DNA of 64,000 bases from Amycolatopsis sp. NBC_01480 (GTDB lineage: Bacteria > Actinomycetota > Actinomycetes > Mycobacteriales > Pseudonocardiaceae), in NCBI RefSeq assembly GCF_036227205.1, contig NZ_CP109442.1, forward strand, positions 2,914,001 to 2,978,000, read 5' to 3'. The notes beneath the pieces are model-generated. The model was not told the DNA's origin. It was given only the letters and a program-made list of their open reading frames with translations, and searched no databases. Position 1 is the stretch's first letter. The number at the start of each line of letters is the position of its first letter. Positions 24,698-32,927 of this stretch are shown here, piece after piece. A program made the translations under genes and the position numbers.

Positions 24698-26739
24698 AGC
24701 ACCACTACCTCGGCGTCGTGGGTCTCCGTCCATTCGACCGGCAGACCCACGTGCTGAAGGTGCGCGCCCGAGTACTCGTTACCTTCGGCGTCGGTGTAAA
24801 CCGCATTGGAAACGAGACCGTGCAAGGGAATCCGGGACGACCGGCCGGGGTTCAGCGGCGCGCCGGTCAACGGTCCCGTGCTCCAGGCGAGCACGACCAC
24901 GGTGGCGTCCATTGTGTATTGGATCGCGGCCGTCGGCGCCGAAGGTCCGGAATGGACGTAACACTGCCCCTTGTGGATTACCGGCCGGATCTCCTTGTAC
25001 AGCGCGATCATCTCCGCAGCCTCGTTACGCTGCTCCGGAGTCCAGTGGTTCAGGTCGGAGCCGATGCCGAGCACCCCCGCCATGGCGAGGACGAACCGGA
25101 ACCGCAGGGACCGCGGCCGCGGGTCGAAGGCGCCGGGTGAATCGGTGACCCACGAGCTCATCAGGTGCGGCGCGTGCATGAGCAGGAACCCGTCCTGAAT
25201 GGCCAGACGGTCGAGCGGTGCGGTGTTGTCGCTGGGCCAGACCACATCGCTGCGCGAGACGGTCGCGAGATCAGTGCGCCCGCCGCCACCGGAACAAGAC
25301 TCGATCAGCACGTCCGGATACGTCACGCGCAGGTGGTCCAGCAGGCGGTGGTACGCATCGACGTGTTCGGCGTCGAGGTCCGCCGTCGGCTCGCCGGGGC
25401 GGCCGCGCTCGGTCGGCGGCCGGTTCATGTCCCACTTCAGGTAGCTGATCGGGTACGTGCTCAGCAGCGTGTCGAGCATCCCGCGCACGTACTCGAACAC
25501 CTCGGGACGGCCGAGGTCCAGCAGCAGCTGGTTGCGGATCAACGTGAGCGGCCGACCGTCCACTTGGTACACCCAGTCCGGGTGTTCGGCGTACAGCCGC
25601 GATTTCGGGCTGACCGCCTCCGGTTCCACCCACAGGCCGAAGTCCAGGCCCAGCGCGCGCACGGAGTCCACAAAGGCGCCGAAGCCGCCCTCGAACGAAG
25701 ACTCCTCCGGCGTCCAGTCACCGAGGCCGCCGGTGTCGTCGTCGCGGCCGATGAACCAGCCGTCGTCCACCACGAACAGCTCGACGCCCAGCTTGGCGGC
25801 CTGCTCGGCGAGTTCGAGCTGCCGGTCGCCGGAGACGTCGAACTCCGTGGCCTCCCAGGAGTTGTACAGGACCGGGCGAACGCGATCGAGCCTCGGCCCG
25901 GCCAGGAACCGTGAGTATTCGTGCCAGACGGACGCCAGCCCGTGCAGTCCGTCCACACTGGACGCCAATGCCAGCTCCGGCGTCACCAGCCGCGAGCCCG
26001 GAGCCAGCCGGATCGGGCCCGGGCTCGCCAGCCGTCCGGCGCGCACGCGGGTCAGACCGGACGGTTCGATGTCGGCGTTGAGTTCCCAGGAACCCGACCA
26101 GGCCAGCGAAACCCCGTAAGCCGGGCCGTCGTCCGCCGCCGCGTCCTGCACCGCGAGCCACGGCACGTGCGCGTGGCCCGGCACGCCGAACCGGCTCTCC
26201 ATCCGGAATCCGCCGGCCGGCAGCACCGTCGTGCGCCGCGTGAACTCCTGCAGCCACTGCCCGGTCAGGTAGGTCAGCCGCGCACCCTCCGGTCCGGTCG
26301 CCACACTGACCCCGGCCGAGCCGAGCCGTTCGATCTCCAACGCCGAAGCGCCGGTGTTGGTCAGCTCGGCCCAGCGGCACAACACATCGGTCCCCGGCTC
26401 GGCGCGGTAGCACAGCACCGTGCGCAGACCGTTGACCTCGTCGAGGAATGCCAGCCGTAAGACATCCTCAGTGGACTCGTCACCGTCGAAGCGCCACCAG
26501 GAATCCCCGGTCACGGCCAGATCGGCGCCCGAGAACGGCCGCTGCCCGCGCGGCGCGTACTCCACCGGGGCCGCGTCCGCTTCGGTGATGAAGTGCACCT
26601 GGCCGCGGTTCGCGAAGGCCGAGGGCCCGTGCTCGACGCCACTAGGGCCCCAGGCCACCAGCTCCAGCCAACGCCGTCCCGGCTCCAGCGCCACAGTGTA
26701 CGAAGTGGACAGCAATTGAACAGTCCACAGTGTCTTCAC
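24685..26739 (-). CDS. Alpha-galactosidase (GH36)
   Basis: 684-aa intracellular GH36 enzyme hydrolysing alpha-galactosides such as melibiose or raffinose after import. An N-terminal beta-supersandwich precedes the barrel. The nucleophile Asp437 lies in YLKWDMNR, the ESCSGGGGR motif is at 480-488, and the acid/base Asp504 is in WPSDNT. No signal peptide. The GTG start overlaps the second permease gene by 4 bp, making it the last gene of the importer operon. Together with the secreted GH27 it gives galactose both outside and inside the cell. Confidence 0.94.
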   Translation of the reverse strand: MKTLWTVQLLSTSYTVALEPGRRWLELVAWGPSGVEHGPSAFANRGQVHFITEADAAPVEYAPRGQRPFSGADLAVTGDSWWRFDGDESTEDVLRLAFLDEVNGLRTVLCYRAEPGTDVLCRWAELTNTGASALEIERLGSAGVSVATGPEGARLTYLTGQWLQEFTRRTTVLPAGGFRMESRFGVPGHAHVPWLAVQDAAADDGPAYGVSLAWSGSWELNADIEPSGLTRVRAGRLASPGPIRLAPGSRLVTPELALASSVDGLHGLASVWHEYSRFLAGPRLDRVRPVLYNSWEATEFDVSGDRQLELAEQAAKLGVELFVVDDGWFIGRDDDTGGLGDWTPEESSFEGGFGAFVDSVRALGLDFGLWVEPEAVSPKSRLYAEHPDWVYQVDGRPLTLIRNQLLLDLGRPEVFEYVRGMLDTLLSTYPISYLKWDMNRPPTERGRPGEPTADLDAEHVDAYHRLLDHLRVTYPDVLIESCSGGGGRTDLATVSRSDVVWPSDNTAPLDRLAIQDGFLLMHAPHLMSSWVTDSPGAFDPRPRSLRFRFVLAMAGVLGIGSDLNHWTPEQRNEAAEMIALYKEIRPVIHKGQCYVHSGPSAPTAAIQYTMDATVVVLAWSTGPLTGAPLNPGRSSRIPLHGLVSNAVYTDAEGNEYSGAHLQHVGLPVEWTETHDAEVVVLYRS

Positions 26740-27629
26740 TTGATCGCCCCGATCGCGAGCCCGGAGATGAAGTGCTTCTGGAAGCGCAGGAACACCAGCA
26801 CGGTCGGCACGGCCGCGATCACCGAGCCCGCCGCGATCACGTTCCAGTTGGACACGTACTGGCCCTGCAGGCCGAGCAGCGCGGGCGTCACCGGCATCAC
26901 GGTTTCGGTGCGCAGCACGGTGATCGACCAGAGCAGGTCGTTGAACGTCCAGGTGAAAGCCAGTGCGCCGAGCGCGGCCAGCGCCGGGCGGGTCATCGGC
27001 AGGATGATCCGCCAGAAGATCTGGACCGTGCCCGCGCCGTCGATCAGCGCGGCCTGCTGGAGCTCATCCGGAATGGACCGCATGAACCCCTGCAGGACAA
27101 AGGTGTAGAAGCCCAGCCCGAAGCCGACCTGCACGATGACCAGCGCCGTCAGCGTGTCGTAGATTCCCAGCAGTTCGGCCAGCTTCGACACCGGCACCAG
27201 CAGGATCTGCGGCGGCAGCAGGTTTCCCGAGAGCATCACCAGGATGATCGTGCGCCGGAACGGGATCCGGTACCGGCTCAGCGCGAACGCGGCGGCCGCG
27301 GCGAGCAGCAGGGAGAGGAACACCGTCGGAATGGTGACCACCACGCTGTTGAGCATCGCGTGCCCGCCACCGCCGACACCCCAGGCCTCGCCGAACGAGC
27401 CGAGGTCGAACGAGCCCGGCAGCGCGCCAAGGCCGTTCGAGGCAATGTCCGAAAAGGACCGGACGCTGGTGGTCAGCACCAGCAGGATCGGCAGCAGCCA
27501 GAGCACCGCGAGCCCGCCCGCGGCCAGGTGGAAGCCGAACGTCCGGGCCTGGCGGCGACGGCTGCGCCGGGCCGGAGCCGGGCGCTCGGCCGGCCGGGCC
27601 GGGGTCGGCCTCGTGGTGGTCACGGTCAC
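26736..27629 (-). CDS. Carbohydrate ABC transporter permease (MalG type)
   Basis: 297-aa permease with about six membrane segments and the EAA loop IPDELQQAALIDGAGTVQIFW near residue 200. An Arg/Ala/Pro-rich cytoplasmic N-terminus precedes the first helix near residue 30. The GTG at 27629 overlaps the stop of the MalF-type gene by 4 bp; a much longer upstream-open frame is antisense shadow. It works with the MalF-type partner to import a galactoside. No dedicated ATPase gene is adjacent, so a shared MsiK-type ATPase is expected. Confidence 0.93.
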   Translation of the reverse strand: MTVTTTRPTPARPAERPAPARRSRRRQARTFGFHLAAGGLAVLWLLPILLVLTTSVRSFSDIASNGLGALPGSFDLGSFGEAWGVGGGGHAMLNSVVVTIPTVFLSLLLAAAAAFALSRYRIPFRRTIILVMLSGNLLPPQILLVPVSKLAELLGIYDTLTALVIVQVGFGLGFYTFVLQGFMRSIPDELQQAALIDGAGTVQIFWRIILPMTRPALAALGALAFTWTFNDLLWSITVLRTETVMPVTPALLGLQGQYVSNWNVIAAGSVIAAVPTVLVFLRFQKHFISGLAIGAIK

Positions 27630-28540
27630 TGGTCCTCCCGGAACGCCCGCACGAGATAGGTGACGATCACGCCGAACGCGAGCACGAAGATCACCACGGC
27701 CAGCGCGGAGGCGTACCCGAGCCGCAGCGACTGGAACGCCGTGGAGTACATGTACGTGCTGAGCAGCTCCGACGAGTGGTACGGCCCGCCCTTGGTCATG
27801 GACCAGACCACGTCGAACGACCGCAGCGAGTCGATGATGATCACCGAGAGGACGACGGAGTTGACGCTGCGCAGCTGCGGCCAGGTGATGTGCCGGAACT
27901 GCTGGACCGAGGTGGCACCGTCCAATTTGGCCGCTTCGTACAACGCGGGGTCGATGCCCTTGAGCCCGGCGAGGTACAGCACCATCACGTAGCCGAGCTG
28001 ACGCCAGAGCGCCGGGATCAGCACCGCGTACAGCGCCGTCTGCGGGTCGGCCAGCCACGCGTGCTGCCAGCTGCCCAGGCCGACGGCGGCGAGCAGCTTG
28101 TTCACCACGCCGTCGGGCTGGTAGATCACCTGCCAGATCAGCGACGTCGCGACCAGCGAGAACACCACCGGGGTGAACAGCGCGGCCCGGTAGAAGCCGA
28201 CGCCGCGGCGCTCGCGGTTCAGCAGCAGCGCCAGCCCGAGCCCGCCCGCCGCGGAGATGCCGCCGAACAGCACGATCCAGATGATCGTGTCCAGCGCGGC
28301 GGTGCGGAAGATGTCGTCGGACAGCATCTCGGCGTAGTTGCCGAGCCCGACGAACTCCGGTGCCGAGACACCGTCCCAATTGGTCAGTGACAGGTAGAAA
28401 CCCTGTAGTGCCGGCCAGAACACCCAGAAGCCCTCGACGGCGACCGGGACGAGCACGAACAGCAGCAGCACCGGCGGCACACGGCGGACCGAGCGCCGTC
28501 GCCGCCGCACAGCCGGAGCGTCGGCAGTGAGCACTGCCAT
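27626..28540 (-). CDS. Carbohydrate ABC transporter permease (MalF type)
   Basis: 304-aa permease with about six membrane segments, the UgpA/MalF-type N-terminus and an EAA loop near residue 190 (DPALYEAAKLDGATSVQQF). It starts one base after the stop of the binding-protein gene and overlaps the next permease, giving a tightly coupled operon: binding protein, MalF, MalG, GH36. The substrate is probably an alpha-galactoside by context. Confidence 0.94.
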   Translation of the reverse strand: MAVLTADAPAVRRRRRSVRRVPPVLLLFVLVPVAVEGFWVFWPALQGFYLSLTNWDGVSAPEFVGLGNYAEMLSDDIFRTAALDTIIWIVLFGGISAAGGLGLALLLNRERRGVGFYRAALFTPVVFSLVATSLIWQVIYQPDGVVNKLLAAVGLGSWQHAWLADPQTALYAVLIPALWRQLGYVMVLYLAGLKGIDPALYEAAKLDGATSVQQFRHITWPQLRSVNSVVLSVIIIDSLRSFDVVWSMTKGGPYHSSELLSTYMYSTAFQSLRLGYASALAVVIFVLAFGVIVTYLVRAFREDQ

Positions 28541-28541
28541 C

Positions 28542-29843
28542 TCAGGACTGCCAGACCTTCTGCGCGGCGGTCTGCCAATCGGCGAGGATCGAGTCCAGTT
28601 CGTTCGGCTTCTGGATGAAGCGGATCAGTGCGGCGTCGGCGGTCGGCTGCAGCGCGTCGGAGGAGTCGCGGTTGAAGAACTGCGTCAGCTCCTTGGCGTC
28701 CGCGAGCATCTTCCGTCCTTTTTGGATCAACGGGGTACCGCTGTCCTTCGCCGCCGGGTTCGCGGGCAGCACGGTGCCCGACGAGTTCTTGATGTACAGC
28801 TCCTGCGACTCGGCCGTCGCGACGTACTTGAACCACTCCTTGACCTCGGCGACGTGCGGCGTGCGCGCGCTGGCGAAGAAGCCGTCGGTCGGCCCCTCCT
28901 CCGCGGTGGGCACGCTCGGGTCGAGGATCGGGAACTGGAAGAAGTCGAGGTCGTCGAGCGCGTCCTTCGGGGCGGCGTCGGCGAAGAAGGTGCCGGTGAG
29001 CACCATGCCGGTGCGGCCCTGCAGCAGCACCGTGGTGGCGTCCTGGAACGCGAGCGCGGTGCCGTTGGGGTCGAAGTACGGCAGGGCCTGGCGCCACGGG
29101 TCGAAGATCCGCTTGACCTTCGGGTCGTCGAAGCGCTGCTGCCCGGCGAGCAGCCGGCGGTGGAACGGCGCGCCGTTGATCCGGATGTTCAGGTAGTCGA
29201 ACCAGGCCGAGGCAGTCCACGGCGTGGTGCCGCCCGCGCCGAGGCCGATGGGCGCGATTCCCTTGCTCTTCAACGTTTCGCACAGCGTGAGGAACTCGCT
29301 CCAGCTCTTCGGCGGCTGCACGCCCCACTTCGCGAAGTTCGACTTGCGGTAGAAGAAGCCCCACCAGTAATAGGTGGTCGGCACGAATACCTGGTGGCCG
29401 GCGCCGTCGCCGGACAGCGTGCGGAACGCGGGACTGTAGTTGCCCATGGTCTGCCAGACGTCGCCGACGTCGAGCAGCAGTCCCTTGCGCGCGTAGCCGG
29501 ACAGCAGCGAGCCGGGGTACCAGGTGAAGGTGTCGGGCGGGTTCGCCGCGGTCAGGTAGCTGGGCAGCTGCGTGCGGAACGTCTCGGACGCGACGGTGTT
29601 GACCGTCGCCGTCGCCCCGCCCTTGTCGCTGAACGCCTTGGCCAGCGCCTCGATCGCGACCTTCGCCTGCGGCGAGGACAGGTTGGACTGGACGGTGACC
29701 GCGCCCGCGGCCTGCTTGACCGGCCCGGTGGAGACGGAGGTGGCACACGCGGCGAGGAAGCTGCTCGACCCGAGCACGCCCAGGCCGGCGAGGCCGGTGT
29801 TGCGCAGGAAATGACGGCGGGACAGGCCTGCTGCACTCGTCAT
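28542..29843 (-). CDS. Carbohydrate ABC transporter substrate-binding lipoprotein, Tat-exported
   Basis: 433-aa family 1 solute-binding protein. The N-terminus has a twin-arginine motif SRRHFLRN, a hydrophobic stretch, and a lipobox LAAC at about residues 30-33, so it is probably exported folded and lipid-anchored. The mature domain has the usual two-lobe pattern (TWYPGSLLSGYARKG, YYWWGFFYRKSNF). It is the first gene of the importer/GH36 operon. Its promoter lies in 29844-30033, which also contains candidate operator 2. Confidence 0.92.
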   Translation of the reverse strand: MTSAAGLSRRHFLRNTGLAGLGVLGSSSFLAACATSVSTGPVKQAAGAVTVQSNLSSPQAKVAIEALAKAFSDKGGATATVNTVASETFRTQLPSYLTAANPPDTFTWYPGSLLSGYARKGLLLDVGDVWQTMGNYSPAFRTLSGDGAGHQVFVPTTYYWWGFFYRKSNFAKWGVQPPKSWSEFLTLCETLKSKGIAPIGLGAGGTTPWTASAWFDYLNIRINGAPFHRRLLAGQQRFDDPKVKRIFDPWRQALPYFDPNGTALAFQDATTVLLQGRTGMVLTGTFFADAAPKDALDDLDFFQFPILDPSVPTAEEGPTDGFFASARTPHVAEVKEWFKYVATAESQELYIKNSSGTVLPANPAAKDSGTPLIQKGRKMLADAKELTQFFNRDSSDALQPTADAALIRFIQKPNELDSILADWQTAAQKVWQS

Positions 29844-29955
29844 CGCGGAGACCCCTTTGTCTGATGAACCCTGCCTGGTGGACCGTCACCACCCGTCCGA
29901 GGGGGTGACCGCTGGCACAGACTGGCAACCGGGGCGGGCCGGTGTCAAGATGTAT

Positions 29956-29968
29956 TCATAATTTATGA
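29956..29968. promoter_or_regulatory. Candidate operator 2 of the galactose regulator
   Basis: Perfect 6+1+6 palindrome TCATAATTTATGA in the divergent gap between the sugar-binding-protein gene and the GntR gene. Its reverse complement matches the palindrome at 21237 at 11 of 13 positions. The location fits both autoregulation and control of the importer. Confidence 0.65.
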
Positions 29969-30033
29969 CGTAATGGCGATCGAGGTAGGATGTCCGGACG
30001 CCGACCCACCAGGGCTCATCGAGGGGACCAGCA

Positions 30034-30738
30034 TTGAGCGAACACCGGCCCCGGGGCCTGCACGGGCAGACCGTGGAGACACTGGCCGCGCGGATCCTCT
30101 CCGACGAGTGGGGCGAGGGCACCGTGCTCGACCTGCCCGCGCTGCGCGAGGAGCTGGACATCAGCCTCACCGCGTTGCGTGAGGCGCTGAAAGTGCTGGC
30201 CGCCAAGGGAATGATCGACGCGCGGCAGAAGCGCGGCACCTTCGTGCAGCCGCGCGAGCAGTGGAACGTGCTCGACGCCGACGTGATGCGCTGGCAGACC
30301 GCCGCCGGCGAGGACCCGGACCTGCTGGACGAGCTGACCGAGGTCCGCACCGTCGTCGAGCCGGCCGCCGCGCGCATCGCCGCTTCGCGCGCCGACGAGG
30401 ACGACGTGGCCGCGCTCCGGACAGCGCTCGACGGGATGGCCGCCGCGGGCGACGACATCGAGGCCAGCGTGCGGGCGGACCTCGCGTTCCACCGCGTGCT
30501 GATGTCGGCCACGCACAACAACTTCCTGCTCCAGGTGGAGCGGGTGATCGCCATCGGGCTGGCCGAGCGCGACAAGCTGGTGCACGGCGCGCGCCCGTCC
30601 GACAACCCCGTGCCCAGTCACCGCAAGGTCTTCGACGCCATCGTGGCGCGCGACCCGGCCGCCGCGGAGACCGCGATGTTCGCACTGGTCACCAAGTCCC
30701 GCGACGACCTGGACCGGGCCAAGCGCGTACGCCGCTAG
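30034..30738 (+). CDS. FadR-subfamily GntR regulator of the galactose cluster
   Basis: 234-aa repressor or activator. Residues ~5-75 form a GntR winged HTH (LPALREELDISLTALREALKVLAAKGMI), and the C-terminal ~150 residues form the all-helical FCD effector domain with expected metal/ligand residues (Asp/His in RADLAFHRVLM, His in PSHRKV). The TTG at 30034 has GAGGGG seven bases upstream. It is divergent from the importer operon. By position it is the regulator of the cluster, probably responding to galactonate or a related acid, like DgoR. Confidence 0.9.
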   Translation: MSEHRPRGLHGQTVETLAARILSDEWGEGTVLDLPALREELDISLTALREALKVLAAKGMIDARQKRGTFVQPREQWNVLDADVMRWQTAAGEDPDLLDELTEVRTVVEPAAARIAASRADEDDVAALRTALDGMAAAGDDIEASVRADLAFHRVLMSATHNNFLLQVERVIAIGLAERDKLVHGARPSDNPVPSHRKVFDAIVARDPAAAETAMFALVTKSRDDLDRAKRVRR

Positions 30739-30845
30739 CGCCCCAATGTGGCGTTCGGTGCGCGGAATCAGGGCTGGGCGCGGAGCGCCTCCGTTGAGGG
30801 TGGTGGCGGGGCAGGGCTGGAGCAACCAACGCCACATTGGGGCGC
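30738..30845. repeat. 108-bp element with perfect 18-bp inverted ends
   Basis: The convergent gap between the GntR and TetR genes carries perfect 18-bp inverted repeats (30738-30755 and 30828-30845, outer sequence GCGCCCCAATGTGGCGTT) around a 72-bp GC-rich centre. It starts on the last base of the GntR stop codon. It has the shape of a MITE-like element or a large terminator; no transposase and no obvious target duplication are visible. Confidence 0.75.
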
Positions 30846-30880
30846 ATCGAGCCGGGGGGCCAGCAGGCAGAGCGCCGGGC

Positions 30881-31489
30881 TCAGCCCTGGCCGGACTCGG
30901 CCAGCGCCGTCTGCAGCATGCGGGCCGCGGCGGCGCGGGGGGCCGGGTCGATGGCGATCAGCGCGTTGACCACGGCGCCGTCGACCAGCGCGACCAGTTT
31001 CTCCAGCTCCGCCTCGGTGACGGGGGTGCCGGAGCGGGCGAAGATCGCCATCAGCAGCTCGTTGAGCTGGGCGGAAAGCGTGCGCATCAACGGCCGCAGG
31101 TACGGCCGCCGCCCGGTGGCGACCAGCCGCTCGTACCGCAGCAGCACGGCTTCGGCGTCGGCCTCCGGATCGCCGCTCGACGGGCCGAGCAGCAGGTCCA
31201 GCACCAGTTCCACGGTCGCCTGGACCCCGCGGTTGCGGGTGGCCAGCTCCTCGAGCTGACGCTGCCCGTTCGCCAGCTCGACCGTCGAGTGGTGCTCGAC
31301 CGCGGCCGTCACGAGGTCCTCGAGCGAGTCGAAGTAGTAGGTGGTCGACGCCAGTGGCAGGCCTGCGCGCTCGGCGACGGCGCGGTGGCGCACAGCGTCG
31401 AAGCCGCCTTCGGCGAGCAGCTCCGCCGCGGCCTCGACGAGCGTGGCCCGTCGCCGCTCGCCCTTGGGGGTGGTCGCTGCTGCCGTCAT
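30881..31489 (-). CDS. TetR-family transcriptional regulator
   Basis: 202-aa regulator. The N-terminal HTH spans residues ~12-58 (ATLVEAAAELLAEGGFDAVRHRAVAERAGLP region, then STTYYFDSLEDL); the rest is a helical ligand-binding domain without close family clues. It is convergent with the GntR gene across the inverted-repeat element. The next gene upstream on the same strand is the membrane protein of the sigma pair, about 100 bp away. Targets are unknown. Confidence 0.9.
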   Translation of the reverse strand: MTAAATTPKGERRRATLVEAAAELLAEGGFDAVRHRAVAERAGLPLASTTYYFDSLEDLVTAAVEHHSTVELANGQRQLEELATRNRGVQATVELVLDLLLGPSSGDPEADAEAVLLRYERLVATGRRPYLRPLMRTLSAQLNELLMAIFARSGTPVTEAELEKLVALVDGAVVNALIAIDPAPRAAAARMLQTALAESGQG

Positions 31490-31588
31490 GGCGGTGAATT
31501 GTGCCAGCCCGCCGGTTACGGCCTGGTCAGAACCGGTCGGTCGAGTACCGCGAGAGGCCTTCGACGGCAGGTCAAGGGCGACTTCCAG

Positions 31589-32290
31589 TCAGAAGCGCGG
31601 AGCCAGGGCGGCGGCGAACCGGGCCAGGTCCGCGGCGTACGGCGCCGGCTGCCCAGTCGTACCGGGCACGCCGGCCAGCACAAGAGTCCCCCCGGAGCCG
31701 GTGGTCTGACGCACGGTGACCGCGGCCGCGGGCTGCGGGGGAACGTTCACCGGCGCGCCGCGCGCGAACACCGCCGCGGAGATCATGCCGTCCGGCAAGG
31801 GGAACCCGGCCGCGCGCGTCCCCGTCGTACAGACGCTGCCCGGGGAAGCCTGACCGGCGGTGAAGTGGCCTGGGAGCTCGCCAGCGAGGGCTGTGGCGAG
31901 CTCCCAGTCCACCTTTTCGCACCCGGAGGCGCCTTCGACCCGAGGGCCGGTCTTCACGGTCCCGCTGTCTCCCTGCTGAGACGGCCGGGCCGAGAAGTTC
32001 GGTGCTTCCCCATTACCTGTACCCAGAGGACGTGCGGCCGATGCGCCAGGTTGCGCGGGAGCCACGGCCGAGTTCATGACGGCGCCGCGGTCACCGGATC
32101 CGGACACCAGCCCGTACGCGCCGAAACCCACGGCGACCAGCACAAACGCACCTGCTCCGGCGGTGATGCGGTTGCGCTTGCGCAGGGTCTGGCGCTTCGA
32201 CTCGCGGACCACGTCGTCCTTGGTGAAGGTCGGCGGCGGCGCGGTTTCGGGCGCGCCGGAGAACAACGACTCGATCTCGCGCTCATCCAT
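31589..32290 (-). CDS. Single-pass membrane protein, partner of the SigE-type sigma factor
   Basis: 233-aa protein of unknown family. A charged ~38-residue cytoplasmic N-terminus (FTKDDVVRESKRQTLRKRNR) is followed by one membrane helix at about 41-64 and an extracellular Ser/Gly/Pro-rich linker. The C-terminal domain has two Cys (near residues 123 and 152) that may form a disulfide. Its ATG overlaps the sigma-factor gene by 8 bp. I infer an anti-sigma-like or signal-sensing role from this coupling, but no ZAS zinc motif is present. Confidence 0.7.
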   Translation of the reverse strand: MDEREIESLFSGAPETAPPPTFTKDDVVRESKRQTLRKRNRITAGAGAFVLVAVGFGAYGLVSGSGDRGAVMNSAVAPAQPGASAARPLGTGNGEAPNFSARPSQQGDSGTVKTGPRVEGASGCEKVDWELATALAGELPGHFTAGQASPGSVCTTGTRAAGFPLPDGMISAAVFARGAPVNVPPQPAAAVTVRQTTGSGGTLVLAGVPGTTGQPAPYAADLARFAAALAPRF

Positions 32291-32792
32291 TGGCCTCCAC
32301 CTCCCGGTCCAGTACCTGCCGCAGATTCGCCAGCCCGCGGGCGGTCTGGCTCTTCACGTTTCCTTCGCTGCACCCCAGCGCCTTCGCCGCGGCCGTGACG
32401 TCGAGTCCTTCGAAAAACCGCAGCACCAGCACCGCGCGCTGCTTCGGTGGGACCTCTCGCAACGCCGCGTGCAGGTCTTCCTTGGTCGCGACGCGCTCGG
32501 CCAGCCCCGGCCCGTCCGGCGTGGGCTCGGGCAGCACCTCGGTCTGCCACTCCCGCCGCCACGGCCGCCGTGACTCGTCGATGACCGCGCGCACGAGCGT
32601 CTTGCGCACGTACGCGTCGGTCGCCGCGCGGTCCCTGATCTTCTTCCACCTCCGGTGCAGCGCGACGAAGGCCGTCTGGGCCAGGTCGTCCGCCTTGTGC
32701 CAGTCGCCACAGAGCATGTACGCGGTCCGGCGCACGGCGTCCCGCCTCGCGGCGAAGTACTCCGCGAACTCCTGTTCGTCGCGCTGGTCCAC
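32283..32792 (-). CDS. SigE-family RNA polymerase sigma factor
   Basis: 169-aa ECF-type sigma factor. Region 2 spans residues ~10-76 (AYMLCGDWHKADDLAQTAFVALHRRW), and region 4 spans ~104-160 (REVPPKQRAVLVLRFFEGLDVTAAAKALGCSEGNVKSQTARGL region). It is the short actinomycete SigE-50-type form. I chose the GTG at 32792 because it gives the normal N-terminus; the frame runs on much further as antisense shadow of the aldolase gene. It overlaps the membrane-protein gene by 8 bp and is divergent from threonine aldolase. Confidence 0.92.
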   Translation of the reverse strand: MDQRDEQEFAEYFAARRDAVRRTAYMLCGDWHKADDLAQTAFVALHRRWKKIRDRAATDAYVRKTLVRAVIDESRRPWRREWQTEVLPEPTPDGPGLAERVATKEDLHAALREVPPKQRAVLVLRFFEGLDVTAAAKALGCSEGNVKSQTARGLANLRQVLDREVEANG

Positions 32793-32927
32793 GCGGTTTC
32801 GCGCTCCGCTCTTCTCTGTCCGCCGCTTAAGACGGAACCGGGGGCGTCCAAGGTTGCACGAGTCCCCGGATTCCCTCCACCCCCCGCCGCATTGATCGCG
32901 CGGGCGGACGTGTGATGTGATCGGACC

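Noticed and set aside
32793..32927. ECF-type promoter (GGAAC box) in front of threonine aldolase
   Set aside because: A GGAACC is present, but the -10 match is too weak in GC-rich sequence to support a call.
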